Below, one piece after another: positions 60,396 to 64,000 of a stretch of DNA of 64,000 nt. The translations under genes were made by a program, and so were the position numbers. The stretch is from Gymnorhina tibicen (lineage: Eukaryota > Chordata > Aves > Passeriformes > Artamidae), in assembly GCA_013399875.1 (NCBI GenBank), contig VXAZ01002115.1, positions 290,570 to 354,569 on the forward strand. The letters run 5' to 3'. Positions within the stretch are counted from its first letter, which is position 1. Every line of letters begins with the position of its first letter. The notes beneath the pieces were generated by a model. The model was not told the origin of the DNA, did not search any database, and saw only the letters and a list, made by a program, of their open reading frames with translations.

Positions 60396-62817
60396 AGCCA
60401 ATCAGTTTACGGACAAATTAAGATTCATTCCTAAACAGACCCCAGTCGATTCTTAGTAGCCTACATTTCCCTCTGGAGCTCTCAGTTTCTGTGCTACATT
60501 AATTCAGACTTCCTTTACACTTGCTTGGACCCTGGAGAACTATGCATTCACCTAGGCACTTAAAACTTATAGCCCTTTTTCTATTTGTATCTCACAGAAT
60601 TTATCAAAAAGTTTGAGCTGCCTGGTCAGGAAGATGAATTTTAAGAAGAGCATATGCATTAAAACAGACCAGCATCTCTTTGAAGCACACCTGTTTCTTA
60701 ACTCTCTGCACATAAGAGACAGTAATTAAAACGTCTTCATATTCTTACAGCTGTAGATGGATGTAATTCAGCTCAGGGATTCAGCAAAACACAGGGAGTT
60801 AAATACAGGCTAATATATTCCTAATTAAACTTCTTTCACATCACCAAAAAATGTGACCTTCAAACTTCATTCTTTTTCCTAGCTTATTTCCATTTGCAAT
60901 ACCAAATTATTATTTTTGTAGAGAAAAAAATCATGTTTTATGACTGAATTACATGCATTTCAAGTTTCAGTGTGCAACTCTTATAAAATGTAAGACACTA
61001 ATCCACTCTTTTCCTGACCAACATATTAACATCTAGTTTGTAAATGTACTGCGTTTTAACTTTCAAAGTTGCATTTTTTTTTTTTTCATATAAGCTTAAG
61101 AAGTTCAAATTCCCTGTGGATTCAGGGAGATCAAGATCTGCATCATACTAAAGATGTCTTTCCCTCTCTTTACAATCTATATGTAAGTCCCCCAGCCAAA
61201 GCTCTGTCTCGATTCCTGAGATCTAACCAATGTGTTACTAGAATTGATGGAGATACATACAAATAAATCTTTAATTTCACTCCAGCAGATTCAGGATCAT
61301 TTAAGCATGTTTTCAAGGGAAGTGGCAAGAACAAATTTATTGCCCACTCTGGTAGTAAGGCAACAGACTCTGCAAGCTTTTGGAGACCTACAGAAGACCT
61401 GACATACTCCTAGTAAGAACTGTCAGTCATTACCATTTTCATTCGTCCTGTCTCCCTCCATCCTCACAAAAATATCCATTACTGGCTGGCTGAACTGATG
61501 CAAAACTATAGACAGGAAATGGGACACAACTACTAAAAAGACCACACAGGCTGGGAAGATGACAGAGCATTAGAGGCAGACTGGTTCCTTTCTTCACAGT
61601 AGGTAAGAAAAATGCTTTTAAAACTGACAGAATTATGTGGGAAAAAACCCAGAACTACAGTTTTCACCTCAGTACACCTTGTCAGAGTAAATACCATCTT
61701 GCTAAAGAACAGAGAGATAGAAAAGCATTTTTTTCGAATAGCTATATCTAGGAAAAGGGTTCCTAGGAATTTACATTCCTATAAATACCAACATTATATT
61801 GGTTGGCCTTTTAATGATACTTTTGCATGGAAAACCTCTCAAAACCAGAAATCCAGAGATGAGGGTTGACACTTCTGTGCAGATTATGTTAAATACACTT
61901 TTAGAAAAACTTCACAGTGAACAAACACACTTCTTGGAGAAATGGGTGGTAGATGTGCATCAGTGCATGCCTATCACTTAAAAGCACGTCTTTTATATTG
62001 ATACTTCAACATATGCGACGTGTATGTTGCTCGTACAAAAAATGGCTCATAGAAGATCTATTGAAAGGTTGACTTGCTTTATGTCAGTTCTGTATTTTGT
62101 ATTTACCCTCACATGCCCTTTCCTTCTTTGAAGACAACTATACATACTGAACAAGCTCCTGACTGATTCCTCGCTAGACTCCACATGGATTCAATCACTA
62201 ACAGCAACAAGCATGCATCCACACGAATGTCACTGTATTCTCAGGATTCAATAACAAAATATGCATAATTTCCAACAACAGTTTATCCAACAAAACATGT
62301 GTTTAAAAATTGTTTAATTCACTGAAAGGCTGCCACAATTACTAAAAATGTCACAGATTAATCTGAGAAACACAGGTCCTAATAATCGTTATTTTCCTGT
62401 TTCATCTCTCACCTAATTTTGCAAATTCTACTGTAGTCCAAATACTGCTCTCTGAAGAAGCAATCTTACTAAAAATTAAAAAGAACCAAACCACTCTTTC
62501 TTCCTATTAAATTTCACTGTATCAAGTTTGGAAAAAAGAGCTCATGGGAAATCACATACACCCTAATTGTTGCATACTGTTTATACTGTCTGTAACTACC
62601 AAAATACTTCTTCTTTAGTCAGATCTATACTGTGATAACTGGTTTTATTCCTCAGAAGAAATTCGATTCTTATCTTTCACATTTTGGTACATCTCATTTG
62701 TCACAGAACTTACGATATTTAAAAAATTAACTTTAGGAACACTGCAAGGAAAAGTAGGCAATTGTGACTCTGTGTTTCTTTTATTTCCACTGGGGCTAGC
62801 ATGTAAGTCTTCAAAAA

Positions 62818-62862
62818 CCAGTGAAGTTCACATTCACATGAAGACCAGTGAGTTCACATTTC
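62818..62862 (+). repeat. Imperfect short tandem duplication
   Basis: CCAGTGAAGTTCACATTCAC is followed by a second, slightly altered copy, CCAGTGAGTTCACATTTCAG. Confidence 0.7.
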
Positions 62863-64000
62863 AGTTTTAAAGATAGCTTATATCAAAACTGACACAATAG
62901 CCTTACATTCACTTTGAATGATAAGGAATCCACTTTTCTTATTACTACTGTATTCACAGATAACCTCTGCTGAAGAAACGGAAAGCCTAGGCATAAGCAT
63001 GCTGGCAACAGAAATGCTTTCAAGCTTTTCTGACCTCACATGTTTACCAGATTTGATCACAGCCCCATTAATTTTTACAAACTACACATCAAAAATATGT
63101 CATGTAGCTATAGCTGTGAAATATTTTCATTATTGCAATCAGAAAATAATCAAATTCTAGGAAACTAACAGAACTGAGTGTAAATATTAAGTGCAACATC
63201 AGCCTAGTACTGGCATTCACAATTTAAGATTATGAGCTTAAATGGCAAACATTGCACCTTGGGTAAGTGTCTTGCAACAGCAAAGCTCAGCCTACAGCAT
63301 CGAAGGCAGACTGAGAAGTATTTGTATTTAGATATACAATGGTCAAAACCTCTTATGGCAAGAAGAGCAGCTCAACACCATGTACAGAGTGTTTTAAAGA
63401 GCTTCTCACACAGCTTGCTTGCAGCTGAGGTAATTAACCTGGAGTTACAAAACCACTATGTTCTAATCAGTTACACGTCTAATATTGGGTCTGAAGCTGG
63501 ACTTAGAGGAAGCTCAAATTGTGATCCTAACCACTCAGGAAGCCACCCCTTTGTTCTCATCTAAAAGCCAGATAAAACCTCCTTTGTCTAAAGAAGAAAC
63601 CTGGGTTGTTATCATCTGCATCCACATCTAGAGATACAGATGAGACAGAAATATTATATGGTGAAGTCATGCAGATGACTAACATTTTAAGAAGGATTTA
63701 TACCTCCATTTAAGAATGGAGGAAGCTGGCATCTTTTTGAATTATTAGCTTCTGAGCCTACCAGGTCCAGTAAGAAACTGCAATGCTATATTGTTTTACC
63801 ACAAAAAGCCATTCTTTCTTCATCACTGGAATACCTGAAAGTACCTATTGTTTCAATTGAGGCACAGAAAAGACGCTGGTTAAAAGATGCCAGCAGTGAG
63901 AAGAAAGATCTAAGGAAGCTCAGATTCACAGGAAATCAATGTAACTGATGTGAAAACACCCTTTCAAAAATCTGCTTAAATATTTACAAAACGTGGAGAT

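Larger units (their letters stand above)
55347..64000 (-). other. COMMD10: Upstream COMMD10 intron, otherwise featureless
   Basis: Everything right of the penultimate exon should be intronic, because the exons coding the N-terminal HN region and the first part of the COMM domain must lie further upstream on the minus strand. I looked on the minus strand for the expected preceding residues (around GWQLNLQMA and the VEKFRQR motif) and found no match. The sequence is AT-rich, with a short CT run (57225-57240), a TTGG-rich patch (59703-59728), a 25-bp tandem duplication (60346-60395) and an imperfect duplication (62818-62862). No transposon was recognised. Open frames here, such as 61612-61869 and 63232-63564, have no recognisable protein content. 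Confidence 0.75.

Noticed and set aside
1..64000. tRNA or other structured RNA genes, CRISPR arrays, bacterial-type operons
   Set aside because: No tRNA B-box pattern, spaced direct-repeat array or dense coding was seen; the window is vertebrate non-coding DNA.

Overview
This window looks like bird nuclear DNA, mostly non-coding. Three things point to a bird. It carries CR1 LINE fragments, including one that ends in the avian-type ATTCTATGA tail. It has endogenous-retrovirus LTR-like sequence. It also has two short exons that read as the C-terminus of COMMD10, a vertebrate gene with large introns. The species cannot be named from sequence alone.

The only host gene I can support is COMMD10, on the minus strand at the right. 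The penultimate coding exon (55061-55120) encodes NLNKVFVEFSHQELFEFYNK. The terminal coding exon (54396-54434) encodes LETIQAQLDSLT and a stop. Together they give the conserved end of the COMM domain. They are separated by a 626-bp intron. The 3' UTR runs leftward to AATAAA signals near 53966 and 53900. Everything from 55121 to 64000 is then a large upstream intron; no further exon was recognised there.

Positions 1 to about 53,900 read as an intergenic region downstream of COMMD10. In mammals the tail-to-tail neighbour is SEMA6A, but no SEMA6A exon was seen here. This region holds CR1 pieces (455-750, 3868-3911, 4024-4135, 11803-12570, 27745-28470) and two old MIR-like SINE fragments (34537-34665, 46782-46900). 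It also holds a solo LTR with terminal inverted repeats and a 4-bp target duplication (48857-49292). A second LTR-like block has an internal duplication of about 200 bp (6640-7370). Two sequence gaps and one isolated N are present.

All four long microsatellites are homopurine/homopyrimidine: AAGG (2895-2965), GAA/GGA with an embedded gap (35239-35385), an unbroken 629-bp TTCCT array (44606-45234), and TTTTC (55192-55346). The last lies 71 bp upstream of a COMMD10 splice acceptor. The long open reading frames over these arrays are artefacts of the repeat and not proteins.

I found no novel biological system. The most useful observations are the COMMD10 exon assignment with its unusual donor site, the neighbouring array, the extreme TTCCT array, and the well-bounded solo LTR.
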